This document shows positions 9,618 to 17,971 of a stretch of DNA of 47,928 nt, in pieces. The stretch's first letter is position 1, and each line of letters begins with the position of its first letter. Both the position numbers and the translations under genes were made by a program. Under the pieces are notes generated by a model. That model saw only the letters and a list, made by a program, of their open reading frames with translations, did no database searches and was not told the DNA's origin. This stretch comes from Pseudomonadota bacterium (GTDB taxonomy: Bacteria > Pseudomonadota > Alphaproteobacteria > SP197), in assembly GCA_027592745.1 (NCBI GenBank), contig JAQCLG010000007.1, positions 1-47,928 on the forward strand, in the 5' to 3' direction.

Positions 9618-10220
9618 GTCGTGCCCGATGCCGTGCCTGCCGAAGGCGCCGCCACGCTATGGGACCTGCCGATGAAGGGCCTCGTCGAGGCCACGGGGCA
9701 ACCCTTTGCCGCCGAACTGGTGTTCAACGGCGGCACCGGCGCGCGGCCGTCCAGGGACGGGCTTTCGGCCACCGCCTTCCCGAGCGGCGTCATGGGCAGC
9801 CTGGTCGAGATCACCGAAAGCACGACGCCGATCCTGGTCACCCGGCGCGAACTGCGCCCCGGTTCGAGCGGACCGGGAGAGTTCCGCGGCGGCCTGGGCC
9901 AGGTGATCGAGATCGAGGCCCTGCCCGGCACGCCGCTGGTCGTCTACGGCACGGTCGATCGCGTGCACTTTCCCGCGCGCGGCCGTGCAGGCGGCCAGGC
10001 CGGCGCCTGCGGCCGTTTCGAACACAGCGCCGGCACGCCCTTCTCCGGCAAGGGCTCCTGCACCCTCAGGCCCGGCGAGCGGCTGACCGTGTTCACCCCC
10101 GGCGGCGGCCATGGACCGCTGGCGGCGCGCCGGCCCGAACGTCACGCAAGGGACCGGCGCGACGGTCTCATCGGCGCCGATGCCGCGTCCGGCGGCACGG
10201 CCGGAAATGGAGACGACTGA
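9618..10220 (+). pseudogene. C-terminal part of the HyuA-HyuB fusion, after the in-frame TAG
   Basis: This 200-codon stretch is in the same frame as the preceding gene and directly continues HyuB. It contains VPAEGAATLWDLP, a NGGTGARPSRDG segment typical of HyuB, GSSGPGEFRGGLGQ, and a Gly-rich GGGHGPL near the end. There is no frameshift, gap or other lesion at the junction. If translated separately, it would have to start at an internal codon such as GTG 9621, and no ribosome-binding site is seen. Three readings remain open: a recent nonsense mutation, a base-calling error, or read-through of TAG. The stop at 10218-10220 lies one base before the ATG of the next gene. Confidence 0.75.
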
Positions 10221-10221
10221 G

Positions 10222-10968
10222 ATGGACGGACCAGGCATGGCGGCCTCTCGCGGGCGGGCACGGATCGGCGTCATCGTGCCCTTCTCCAACACCAACCTCG
10301 AACCCGACATGGCGATGCTGCGGCCCGATGGCGTCTCCATCCACACGGCGCGCGCCGGCGGCTACGACCTCGACGCGGTGCCCGATTCCGACCAGATGCG
10401 CAAGTTCGCCGCCGCCGGCCTCGACGACGTGCTGGAATCGCTCTGCGCTGCCCGGCCCGACGTCATCCTCTACGGCTGTACCTCGGCCACGCTGTCGATG
10501 GGCCCCGACTACGACCGGGAATTCTGCGCCCGCATCGAGGCCCGTGCCGGCGTTCCCGCAGTGACGGCGGCGGGCGCCCTGGTCGAGGCGCTCGACGCGC
10601 TCGATGCCCGCACCATCGGCTTCTGCTCGCCCTATACCGAGGAACTCAACCGCGAGGCCGCAGCCTTCCTCGGCGCCTGCGGCTGCCAGGTCATCGCCAG
10701 CGCCTATGTCGGCAGCGATCTCGGCAACTACGGCCAGAGCGGCCTGACACCGCCCGATATCCTGGCCCTGGGCCGGCGCGCGCACCACGAGCGCGCGCAA
10801 GCCATCGTGCTGTCCTGCACCGACATGCGCGCGGTCGAGGTGATCGGGGAGCTGGAGGCCGAAACCGGCCTCCCCGTCGTCACCAGCAACCAGGCCATGA
10901 TGTTCGCCGCGATCCGGCGGCTGGGCCTGACCGACGCGCGCGTGCCGGGCAGGCTGGGCGGGTACTGA
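10222..10968 (+). CDS. Asp/Glu racemase superfamily enzyme (maleate isomerase/arylmalonate decarboxylase-like)
   Basis: This 248-residue cytoplasmic protein has two half-domains, each with a catalytic-type cysteine. The first is in YGCTSATLSMG and the second in LSCTDMRAVEV. The N-terminus GVIVPFSNTNLEPDM and the TGLPVVTSNQAM segment near the end match the maleate isomerase/arylmalonate decarboxylase branch of the Asp/Glu racemase superfamily. Cofactor-free proton transfer on a carboxylate or ring carbon is the expected chemistry. The gene follows the hydantoinase by one base, and racemases often partner with hydantoinases, so a role in the same degradative pathway is likely. ATG 10222 is chosen because GGAG lies nine bases upstream; ATG 10207 is an alternative. 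Confidence 0.8.
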   Translation: MDGPGMAASRGRARIGVIVPFSNTNLEPDMAMLRPDGVSIHTARAGGYDLDAVPDSDQMRKFAAAGLDDVLESLCAARPDVILYGCTSATLSMGPDYDREFCARIEARAGVPAVTAAGALVEALDALDARTIGFCSPYTEELNREAAAFLGACGCQVIASAYVGSDLGNYGQSGLTPPDILALGRRAHHERAQAIVLSCTDMRAVEVIGELEAETGLPVVTSNQAMMFAAIRRLGLTDARVPGRLGGY

Positions 10969-10971
10969 AAC

Positions 10972-11244
10972 TCAGGCCGCCTCTGCCGGCGTCTTTGCCT
11001 CGATCGCCAGCGCGTGGATGTCGGTTTCGAGTTCGTCCTTCAGCGCGCCATAGACCAGGCGCTGGCGTGCGACGCGGTTGAGACCCTCGAACTTCGCGGA
11101 GACCACACGCACGGTGAAATGGCTCTCGCCCTGCGGGCGGGCGCCGGCATGGCCGGCATGCTTGTGGCTGTCGTCGATGACGTCGAGGGACGCGGGCGCC
11201 AGCGCGGCGGTGAGCTTTTCGCGGATGGCGTTGGCGACACGCAT
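10972..11244 (-). CDS. bolA: BolA family protein
   Basis: This 90-residue protein has the BolA fold signature. It begins MRVANAIREKLTAAL and continues through DDSHKHAGHAG, HFTVRVVSAKFEGLNRVARQRLVY and ELETDIHALAI. BolA proteins work with monothiol glutaredoxins in iron-sulfur cluster trafficking and in stress responses. The conserved His in the FEGLNRVARQR-to-IHALAI half is present (DIHAL). The start at 11244 has a GGAGGG ribosome-binding site seven bases upstream, so the longer frame is rejected. The gene is divergent from the DnaJ-domain gene, an arrangement well conserved in alphaproteobacteria, and converges with the racemase gene with a 3-bp gap. Confidence 0.93.
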   Translation of the reverse strand: MRVANAIREKLTAALAPASLDVIDDSHKHAGHAGARPQGESHFTVRVVSAKFEGLNRVARQRLVYGALKDELETDIHALAIEAKTPAEAA

Positions 11245-11294
11245 GGCAATCCCTCCACTGGTACGTATGGGCACATATGGCCCCGGGCGCGTTC

Positions 11295-11329
11295 TTGCAA
11301 GCGCGCGGGGCGCTTCCCATACTTGCACC
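11295..11329 (+). promoter_or_regulatory. Putative promoter of the DnaJ-domain gene, possibly leaderless
   Basis: A -35-like TTGCAA (11295-11300) and a -10-like CATACT (11318-11323) are 17 bases apart. The ATG of the DnaJ-domain gene starts at 11330, only seven bases after the -10 box. If the promoter is used, the transcript would begin at or next to the start codon. No ribosome-binding site lies in front of the ATG, which fits a leaderless message. Confidence 0.4.
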
Positions 11330-11929
11330 ATGGCGAATGTACGCTCTTCGCGCGCTTTCCGGCGCGAGCCCGAACCCGAGACGCATGTCTGCGCCTGGCC
11401 GGGCTGCAAGGCCGTGGGCGTGCATCGCGCACCGCTCTCGCGCCAGCAGCTGCGCGAGTACCAGTACTTCTGCCTCGACCACATCCGCGACTTCAACCGC
11501 TCCTGGAACTACTTCGAGGGCTGGAAGCAGGACGAGATCGAGAACTACCAGCACGAGGATCTTTCCTGGCACCGCCCGACCTGGAAGATGGGCGACCGCG
11601 AGGTCAAGAGCCAGGCCTTCCACAACGCCTTCTTCGCCGAGCGCATCAAGGACCATTTCAGCTTCACCGCTGAGGAGGAAGAGGCCCGGCGCGGCCGCAC
11701 CCGGCGCAAGGAAAGCCGCCTGGACGAGGCCGAGGCGGGCGAGCGGCGGCGCGCCTTTGCCGTGCTCGGACTGAAGCCCGATGCCGGGCAGGCCGAGATC
11801 AAGAGCCGCTTCAAGGCCGAGGTCAAACTCTGCCATCCCGACCTCAACGGCGGCGACAAGGAGGCCGAGGAGCGCCTGCGCGACGTCATCTGGGCCTACC
11901 GCCACCTGACGGCGCGCGACAGGGCCTGA
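11330..11929 (+). CDS. DnaJ-domain protein of the BolA/CobST neighbourhood
   Basis: This protein of 199 residues is soluble. Its N-terminal half has a Cys/His patch (HVCAWPGCKAVGVHRAP, then YFCLDHIRDFN) that could bind zinc, followed by an acidic and aromatic region. The C-terminal 55 residues form a J domain (AFAVLGLKPDAGQAEIKSRF) with the HPD tripeptide in LCHPDLNGG, so it should stimulate DnaK-type Hsp70 ATPase. It lacks the Gly/Phe and zinc-finger regions of true DnaJ. The position between bolA and cobS is conserved in alphaproteobacteria, suggesting a chaperone job linked to the CobST pair. The client is unknown. Confidence 0.88.
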   Translation: MANVRSSRAFRREPEPETHVCAWPGCKAVGVHRAPLSRQQLREYQYFCLDHIRDFNRSWNYFEGWKQDEIENYQHEDLSWHRPTWKMGDREVKSQAFHNAFFAERIKDHFSFTAEEEEARRGRTRRKESRLDEAEAGERRRAFAVLGLKPDAGQAEIKSRFKAEVKLCHPDLNGGDKEAEERLRDVIWAYRHLTARDRA

Positions 11930-11930
11930 A

Positions 11931-11948
11931 GGGCGCCCGGCGGCGCCC
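11931..11948 (+). terminator. GC hairpin after the DnaJ-domain gene
   Basis: A perfect 7-bp inverted repeat, GGGCGCC and GGCGCCC, encloses a 4-base loop and begins one base after the stop codon. No T run follows. It may act as a terminator or mRNA stabiliser in the 193-bp gap before cobS. I see no other clear element in that gap. Confidence 0.4.
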
Positions 11949-12122
11949 GGTCGGGGCAATTGCCTCGTGACAATTTGATCGCTGTGCACGGGTTGTAACC
12001 GGCCCGGCCGCCGTGCCAATCTACGCCCGCGTTCGCGCCGACCCCCGGTTTCCGGAGCGGTCAACAGCTGAGCGATTCCCGCCGTTCGGTCATCCTATCG
12101 AACCGGCCCCACATACGATCGA

Positions 12123-13136
12123 GTGACGACCGAGATGGTGAAGGATACCAGCGAGATCGCCCTGCTGCCCGAGGGCAACCCGGACCTGAAGATCAAGGCC
12201 CGTGAGATGTTCGGCATCGACTCCGACATGGAGGTGCCGGCCTTCTCGAAGCGTACCGAACATGTGCCTGCGGTCGATGAGGCCTACATCTTCGATCCCC
12301 AGACCACGATCGCGATCATGGCGGGATTCGCGCGCAACCGTCGCGTCATGATCCAGGGCTACCACGGCACCGGCAAGTCGACCCACATCGAGCAGGTCGC
12401 TGCCCGGCTGAACTGGCCCTGCGTGCGCGTCAACCTCGACAGCCACATCAGCCGCATCGATCTGATCGGCAAGGACGCCATCGTGCTGCGCGACGGCAAG
12501 CAGGTCACCGAGTACCGCGAGGGCATCCTGCCCTGGGCCGTGCAGCATCCCGTGGCGCTGGTCTTCGACGAATACGATGCCGGCCGCCCGGACGTCATGT
12601 TCGTCATCCAGCGAGTGCTGGAGGTCGCCGGCAAGATGACCCTGCTCGACCAGAACAAGGTGATCCATCCGCACCCGTACTTCCGCCTGTTCTCGACCGC
12701 CAACACGGTCGGCCTGGGCGACACCACGGGCCTCTATCACGGCACGCAGCAGATCAACCAGGGCCAGATGGACCGCTGGTCGATCGTCTCGACGCTGAAC
12801 TACCTGGAGCACCAGGAGGAGGAGAAGATCGTCCTCTCCAAGGTTCCGGCCTATGGCGACAAGAAGGGCAAGGAGACGATCAAGGCGATGGTCGCGGTCG
12901 CCGACCTGACGCGCAGCGCCTTCATGGCGGGCGATGTCTCGACGGTAATGTCGCCGCGTACCGTCATCACCTGGGCCGAGAACGCCGAGATCTTCGGCGA
13001 CCTGGGTTTTGCCTTCCGCGTCACCTTCCTCAACAAGTGCGACGAGACCGAACGGCCGCAGATCGCGGAGTTCTACCAGCGCAGCTTCGGCAAGGAACTG
13101 CCCGAGTCGATCGTCGCCGGCGTCGCGGGACGCTGA
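12123..13136 (+). CDS. cobS: CobS-type AAA+ ATPase (cobaltochelatase subunit family)
   Basis: This 337-residue MoxR-like AAA+ ATPase matches CobS. The N-terminus has [20 protein letters not shown]; Walker A is GYHGTGKST at about residues 79-87; Walker B is [11 protein letters not shown]; sensor and pore regions follow ([22 protein letters not shown]). CobS with CobT and CobN inserts cobalt into hydrogenobyrinic acid diamide in aerobic B12 synthesis. No cobN is in the window, and the bolA/dnaJ context is the conserved one for an orphan-looking CobST pair, so a different remodelling role is possible. The start is GTG 12123; ATG 12135 is an alternative, and neither has a good ribosome-binding site. 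Confidence 0.9.
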   Translation: MTTEMVKDTSEIALLPEGNPDLKIKAREMFGIDSDMEVPAFSKRTEHVPAVDEAYIFDPQTTIAIMAGFARNRRVMIQGYHGTGKSTHIEQVAARLNWPCVRVNLDSHISRIDLIGKDAIVLRDGKQVTEYREGILPWAVQHPVALVFDEYDAGRPDVMFVIQRVLEVAGKMTLLDQNKVIHPHPYFRLFSTANTVGLGDTTGLYHGTQQINQGQMDRWSIVSTLNYLEHQEEEKIVLSKVPAYGDKKGKETIKAMVAVADLTRSAFMAGDVSTVMSPRTVITWAENAEIFGDLGFAFRVTFLNKCDETERPQIAEFYQRSFGKELPESIVAGVAGR

Positions 13137-13147
13137 TCGGGAAGCCG

Positions 13148-15019
13148 ATGGCCCGCGACGACAAGAACATCGTCGAACCGTTCAAGCGCGCCATCACCGG
13201 CACGATGCGGGCCCTTGCCCGCGATCCCGAGCTGGAGGTCAGTTTCGGCGTCCAGGAACCGTCCGCCTCGGGCCACAGCGCCCAGGTGACCCAGCCGCCG
13301 CGCGACCTCGACGCCCACAGCGTCGCGATGACCCGCGGCGAGGCCGATTCCCTAGCCCTGAAGCTGCGCCACCACAATGCCAAGACCCATGCCCGGCGCA
13401 TGCCTGCCGGCGAGATCGGCCGGGCGGTCTACGAGGCCGTCGAACAGGCCCGCTGCGAGAGCCTGGGCGCGCGCCGCATGAAGGGCCTGGCCGAGAACCT
13501 CTCGGTCGTCCTGGAGGAGCGCTGCCGCGCCCGCGGCCTGCACCGCATCGCCAGCCAGGAGGAGGCACCGCTCGCCGACATCCTGGGCCTGCTGGTGCGC
13601 GAGAAGCTGACCGGGCAGGCGCCGCCCCCTTCGGCCACCAAGGCCGTCGACATGTCGCGCAAGTGGCTCGAACACAAGATCGGCGAGGACCTGCAGGCGC
13701 TGGCCGACAACATCGCCAACCAGGACGCCTTCTCCAAGGTCATGCGGACGATGATCTCGCACCTGGAGCTGGCCGACGAGGAAACCGACCAGACCAGCGA
13801 GACCTCCGATCCCGATGCCGCCGACGACCAGAGCGATCCTGACCAGGCCGAAGGCGAGGCCGAGGGCGAATCGGGCGAAAGCGGCAGCGACGACCAGAGC
13901 GAGGCCGACAGCTTCGACGAGCAGGCCGCCGACGACGATTCCATGGCCGCCGATTCGGAGGAATCCGACGACGACCAGATGATGCCCTCGGGCAGCGACG
14001 ACACCGATCCCTCGGGGCGCATGCGCCGGCCCGACAACATGTTCGGCAACCGCCGCGAGCCCCAGTACAAGGCCTACACGACCGAGTTCGACGAGATCGT
14101 CGATGCCGCCGACCTGTGCGATCCCGAGGAACTGGCCCGCCTGCGGACCCAGCTCGACCAGCAGATCGTCCATCTCAAGGGCGTCACCGGCAAGCTCGCC
14201 AACCGCCTGCAGCGCAAGCTGATGGCCCAGCAGAACCGCGCCTGGGAGTTCGACCTCGAGGAGGGCATGCTCGACACCGCGCGGCTCTCGCGCGTCGTCA
14301 CCGATCCCATGCAGCCGCTCTCGTTCAAGATCGAGCACGAGACCCAGTTCCGCGACACCGTGGTGACGCTGCTGATCGACAATTCCGGCTCGATGCGCGG
14401 CCGCCCCATCGGCATCGCCGCGATGAGCGCCGACATCCTGGCCCAGACCCTGGAGCGCTGCGCCGTCAAGACCGAGATCCTGGGTTTCACGACGCGCACC
14501 TGGAAGGGCGGGCGCAGCCGCGAGAAGTGGCTCTCGGAAGGCAAGAACACCAACCCCGGCCGCCTCAACGACCTGCGCCACATCGTCTACAAGGGTGCCG
14601 ACGCTCCCTGGCGGCGCGCACGCAAGAACCTCGGCCTGATGCTGCGCGAAGGCCTGCTGAAGGAGAACATCGACGGCGAGGCCCTGCTCTGGGCCCACGA
14701 GCGCCTCGTGCTGCGCCCCGAGCAGCGCCGCATCCTGATGGTCATCTCCGACGGCGCCCCGGTCGACGATTCGACCCTTTCGGTCAACTCCGGGAACTAC
14801 CTGGAGCGCCACCTGCGCGACGTCATCACCTGGATCGAGACCTTCTCGACCGTGGAACTCATCGCCATCGGCATCGGCCATGACGTGACGCGCTACTACA
14901 AGCGCGCCATCACCCTGGTCGATGTCGAGCAGCTCGGCGGCGCCGTGCTCAACGAGCTTGCCGCCCTGTTCGACGAGGAACCCCGCGGCGGTCGCGGCAA
15001 GGGCCGCAACGCGGCCTGA
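13148..15019 (+). CDS. cobT: CobT-type VWA protein (cobaltochelatase subunit family)
   Basis: This protein of 623 residues is the partner of CobS. It has an N-terminal helical domain, a long acidic linker at about residues 207-287 made of Asp, Glu, Ser and Gln, and a C-terminal von Willebrand A domain whose MIDAS motif DNSGSM lies near residue 411. The VWA domain binds metal and docks on CobN-type chelatases or other clients, while CobS supplies ATP hydrolysis. The gene begins 11 bp after the cobS stop, so the pair is co-transcribed. One Leu codon at 13352 is the rare CTA followed by G, like several others in this window. Confidence 0.9.
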   Translation: MARDDKNIVEPFKRAITGTMRALARDPELEVSFGVQEPSASGHSAQVTQPPRDLDAHSVAMTRGEADSLALKLRHHNAKTHARRMPAGEIGRAVYEAVEQARCESLGARRMKGLAENLSVVLEERCRARGLHRIASQEEAPLADILGLLVREKLTGQAPPPSATKAVDMSRKWLEHKIGEDLQALADNIANQDAFSKVMRTMISHLELADEETDQTSETSDPDAADDQSDPDQAEGEAEGESGESGSDDQSEADSFDEQAADDDSMAADSEESDDDQMMPSGSDDTDPSGRMRRPDNMFGNRREPQYKAYTTEFDEIVDAADLCDPEELARLRTQLDQQIVHLKGVTGKLANRLQRKLMAQQNRAWEFDLEEGMLDTARLSRVVTDPMQPLSFKIEHETQFRDTVVTLLIDNSGSMRGRPIGIAAMSADILAQTLERCAVKTEILGFTTRTWKGGRSREKWLSEGKNTNPGRLNDLRHIVYKGADAPWRRARKNLGLMLREGLLKENIDGEALLWAHERLVLRPEQRRILMVISDGAPVDDSTLSVNSGNYLERHLRDVITWIETFSTVELIAIGIGHDVTRYYKRAITLVDVEQLGGAVLNELAALFDEEPRGGRGKGRNAA

Positions 15020-15059
15020 TCGATCGGACGTGGCCGCCGCCGGGCGCCGCGCAAAGGAC

Positions 15060-15764
15060 ATGGCAAGCACCACGAGTTCCCCCAAGCGCACCTTCCGGCA
15101 GCGCCTGCGCCGCTGGACGCTCTGGCTTCTGCTCGTCGTCCTGCTGACGCCGGCCGCCCTGCTGCTGGTCTATCGCGTCGTGCCGCCGCCGATCACGCCG
15201 CTGATGGTCATCCGCTACGGCGAAGGCGAGGCGATCGACAGGGTCTGGCGCGGACTGGAGGAGATCGCGCCGGCCCTGCCCCGTTCGGTGATCGCGGCCG
15301 AGGACAACCTGTTCTGCCACCACATGGGCTTCGACCGCGCCGCCCTGCAGAGCCAGATCGAGACCGCCCAGGCCGGCGGCACGCCGCGCGGGGCGAGCAC
15401 GATCTCGATGCAGCTGGCCAAGAACCTCTTCCTGTGGCCGGACCGCAGCCTGCTGCGCAAGGGACTGGAGTTCTGGCTGACCCCTTATGTCGAGGCCCTG
15501 CTGCCCAAGCGCCGCATCCTGGAACTCTACCTCAACGTCGTCGAATGGGGGCCCGGCATCTACGGCGCCCAGGCCGCCGCGCAGGCCCATTTCGGCGTCG
15601 ATGCGGCCGATCTCTCCGGCCAGCAGGCCGCCCTGCTCGCGGCCGTGCTGCCCAACCCGCGCGAATGGATCGCCGGCGATGCCGGCGACTACGTGCACCA
15701 GCGCGCCGCGACCTACCGGCAGCGCGTCGAGCAGCTCGGGCCCGACTACTTCGGCTGCTGGTAG
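15060..15764 (+). CDS. mtgA: Monofunctional peptidoglycan glycosyltransferase
   Basis: This enzyme polymerises lipid II into glycan strands at the periplasmic face. The 234-residue protein has one N-terminal membrane helix at about residues 17-38, preceded by Arg/Lys residues. It then has the GT51 motifs in order: [18 protein letters not shown] with the catalytic Glu, [37 protein letters not shown], and [23 protein letters not shown]. The length is normal for MtgA. ATG 15060 is chosen; an in-frame GTG at 15030 would add ten residues. The stop (TAG) overlaps the convergent TetR gene by 19 bases. Confidence 0.93.
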   Translation: MASTTSSPKRTFRQRLRRWTLWLLLVVLLTPAALLLVYRVVPPPITPLMVIRYGEGEAIDRVWRGLEEIAPALPRSVIAAEDNLFCHHMGFDRAALQSQIETAQAGGTPRGASTISMQLAKNLFLWPDRSLLRKGLEFWLTPYVEALLPKRRILELYLNVVEWGPGIYGAQAAAQAHFGVDAADLSGQQAALLAAVLPNPREWIAGDAGDYVHQRAATYRQRVEQLGPDYFGCW

Positions 15765-16414
15765 CCGGTCGCGGGGACAGCATCCCGCGGCACCTGGCCC
15801 AGACCCGCCAGCAGGACATCGAGGCCGAAGGCGAAGTCGGCCTCGGCATCGGGCGAGGCGATGGTCTCGATCAGCCCCGCGATCGCGGGAAAGGCACCGC
15901 CGGCAAGGCTGGCCTCCAGGGCATGAAGCTCGCGCGGGCCCAGCGGTTCGAGCCAGCCGGTAAGTTCGTCGACCGCGAAGGATTCCGTGTAGGAGAGCAG
16001 CAGGCGTACCGCCCGGACGGCATCGCGCGCCGGGAAGCCAGCCGCCAGGAGTGTGGCATAGAGCTCCTCGTGCAGCAGGTGTTCGGCCGGCACCCAGTCC
16101 TCGAACACGACATAGGCGCGAAAGCTGCCGGGGTGGCGATGCGCCAGCTCGCGCAGGCCCTGGCACAACCCGCGCACGTCGGCACGCCAGTCGCCGGAGG
16201 GGTCAGGCAGGGGGCAGGACAGCATCAGCGCCTTCATCACCTCCTGCATCAGGGCGCGCCGGCTGGCGTGGCGGTGGTAGAGCGCCATCGGGTCGACGCC
16301 CAGTTCCCTCGCCAGCTTGCGCATGCTGAACCCCGCCTCGCCCTCGCGGTCCAGCAGGCCCATGGCGGCCTCCACGATGCCCTGCCGCGATAACGTCCCG
16401 CGCATGCCGCTCAC
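15746..16414 (-). CDS. TetR family transcriptional regulator
   Basis: This 222-residue protein has an N-terminal helix-turn-helix at about residues 9-52 ([20 protein letters not shown], then [19 protein letters not shown]). The C-terminal helical domain resembles the tetracycline-repressor C-terminal family. It is divergent from the amine oxidase gene 72 bp away. The gap holds a promoter and a perfect inverted repeat at 16462-16476. The simplest reading is a local repressor of the oxidase, released by an amine or related substrate, and probably autoregulated. The ligand is unknown. Confidence 0.88.
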   Translation of the reverse strand: MSGMRGTLSRQGIVEAAMGLLDREGEAGFSMRKLARELGVDPMALYHRHASRRALMQEVMKALMLSCPLPDPSGDWRADVRGLCQGLRELAHRHPGSFRAYVVFEDWVPAEHLLHEELYATLLAAGFPARDAVRAVRLLLSYTESFAVDELTGWLEPLGPRELHALEASLAGGAFPAIAGLIETIASPDAEADFAFGLDVLLAGLGQVPRDAVPATGYQQPK

Positions 16415-16429
16415 CGGAGCCCTCCCGCA

Positions 16430-16476
16430 TTGACTTCCTGTACACCGCAGAAATACACTAACTCTACACTGTAGAG
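16430..16476 (+). promoter_or_regulatory. Promoter and TetR-type operator before the amine oxidase gene
   Basis: A -35-like TTGACT (16430-16435) and -10-like TACACT (16454-16459) are 18 bases apart. Just downstream, at 16462-16476, is a perfect inverted repeat with 7-base arms CTCTACA and TGTAGAG around one base. Its position over the expected transcription start would let the TetR protein block RNA polymerase. The repeat is the only strong palindrome in the divergent gap, and its size suits a TetR dimer. Confidence 0.6.
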
Positions 16477-16485
16477 GAAACGCCC

Positions 16486-17826
16486 ATGACCTCAGGATCC
16501 GACCCCTCCCGCCGGTTCAGCCGGCGCCAGGCTCTCTCCCTCGGCGCCGCGGGCGCCGTCACGCCCGCCTTGGCGTACGCGGCCCCGGCGAGCGACACCG
16601 ACGTCGTCATCGTGGGCGCGGGCGCGGCCGGCATCGCGGCCGCCCATGCGCTGCGCGCCGCGGGCGTCGAGCATGTCCTGATCGAGGCGGGCAACCGCAT
16701 CGGCGGACGGGCATGGACCGAATCGGTGACCTTCGGCGTGCCCTTCGACCATGGCGCCCACTGGGTGCAGAACCAGTGGCGCAACCCCCACTTCGCGCGG
16801 GGCGAACAGAGCGGCTACCGCTTCTATCCCGCACGCGACGACTACCGCATCTTTGCCGACGGAACGGAGGCGACCTCCGGCGAGGTCGATGCGCTCTGGC
16901 GCACCTGGGAGAACGTCGAGGAGGCGATTTCGCAGGCCGGCGACAACGGCTGGGACGTCTCCCCCGCCAGCGTCGCCCCCGACGGCGGGACCTGGACAAG
17001 GACGGCCTGGTACTACATCGGCCCCTGGGAGATGGGCAAGGACATGGATGCCTTCTCCTGCGTCGACTGGTGGAACTCGGCCGACAGCGTCGACTGGTAC
17101 TGCGCGGCGGGTTACGGAACCCTGGTCGCCGACCATGGCGCCGGACTGCCCGTCTCCCTCGACACCGCGGCGAGCGCGATCCGCTGGGACGGACCCGGCG
17201 TGGCGGTCGAGACCAACCGCGGCACGATCCGCGCCAGGGCGGTGATCGTCACCGTCTCCACCGGGGTCCTGGCCTCCGGCGCCATCGCCTTCCAGCCCGG
17301 CCTGCCGCAGGAGACGCTCGAAGCCTTCCACGGCATCTCCATGGGCGACTACAACCACATCGCGCTGCGCTTCAGCCAGGACATCTTCGCCATGGGCGAG
17401 GACGGCTACCTGTTTCACCGGGTCGACGACAGCATGGAAGCCTTCGGCGCCCTGACCAACGCCAGCGGCACGGGCATCGCCTATTGCGATGTCGGCGGCA
17501 GCTTCGCGCGCGACCTCGAGCAGGCGGGTCAGGACGCCGCGATCGACTTCGTCATGGAAAGGCTGCGCGGAATGCTGGGCAGCGAGGTCGACCGCACCTT
17601 CCTGGGCGGCACCGCCACGGCATGGACCTCCGACCCGCTGTTCCGCGGCTGCTACGCCTCGGCCCTCCCCGGTGCCTGGCCCCTGCGGCGGGTCCTGCGC
17701 GAGCCGGTCGGCGAGCGCATCTTCTTTGCCGGCGAGGCCTGCCATCCCGAGATGTGGGCCACCGTCGGCGGCGCCGATCTCTCCGGCAGCCAGGTGGCTG
17801 CCACAGTCATCGACACCCTGGCCTAG
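16486..17826 (+). CDS. Tat-exported FAD-dependent amine oxidase
   Basis: This flavin monoamine oxidase family protein has 446 residues. The N-terminus carries a twin-arginine signal, SRRFSRRQALSLGAAG, followed by a hydrophobic stretch and ALAYAAP, so the folded flavoprotein should be exported. The FAD-binding dinucleotide fold is VVIVGAGAAGIAAAHALRAA with IEAGNRIGGRAWTE at about residues 40-80. The C-terminal FAD motif is IFFAGEACHPEMWATVGGAD. It oxidises an amine to imine and hydrogen peroxide; the substrate is unknown. The divergent TetR gene is the likely regulator. The TAG stop is contributed by the edge of the palindromic repeat that begins at 17825. Confidence 0.88.
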   Translation: MTSGSDPSRRFSRRQALSLGAAGAVTPALAYAAPASDTDVVIVGAGAAGIAAAHALRAAGVEHVLIEAGNRIGGRAWTESVTFGVPFDHGAHWVQNQWRNPHFARGEQSGYRFYPARDDYRIFADGTEATSGEVDALWRTWENVEEAISQAGDNGWDVSPASVAPDGGTWTRTAWYYIGPWEMGKDMDAFSCVDWWNSADSVDWYCAAGYGTLVADHGAGLPVSLDTAASAIRWDGPGVAVETNRGTIRARAVIVTVSTGVLASGAIAFQPGLPQETLEAFHGISMGDYNHIALRFSQDIFAMGEDGYLFHRVDDSMEAFGALTNASGTGIAYCDVGGSFARDLEQAGQDAAIDFVMERLRGMLGSEVDRTFLGGTATAWTSDPLFRGCYASALPGAWPLRRVLREPVGERIFFAGEACHPEMWATVGGADLSGSQVAATVIDTLA

Positions 17827-17886
17827 AGTAAATCTTCCGCCGGCGGAATCGCTTCGCGATTGCGCAGAAGCATGTGAATCCGCTCT
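17825..17886. repeat. Palindromic intergenic repeat, copy A
   Basis: This is an imperfect palindrome of about 62 bases, bounded by AGAG and CTCT, with a central AATCGCTTCGCGATT hairpin and GCAGAAG in one outer arm. It resembles copies at 19789-19850 and 41372-41433, and the different palindrome at 41297-41358 shares its end sequences. It provides the TAG stop of the amine oxidase gene. It has no coding content and looks like a non-autonomous repeat family of the chromosome. Confidence 0.8.
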
Positions 17887-17971
17887 GGCAGGTCTCTTGG
17901 CATGGCGGTTGGCGGCGCCATACTTCTGCGGCGATCGCTGTTATCTTCCAGGGGACCTGCCAGAGCGCCCC

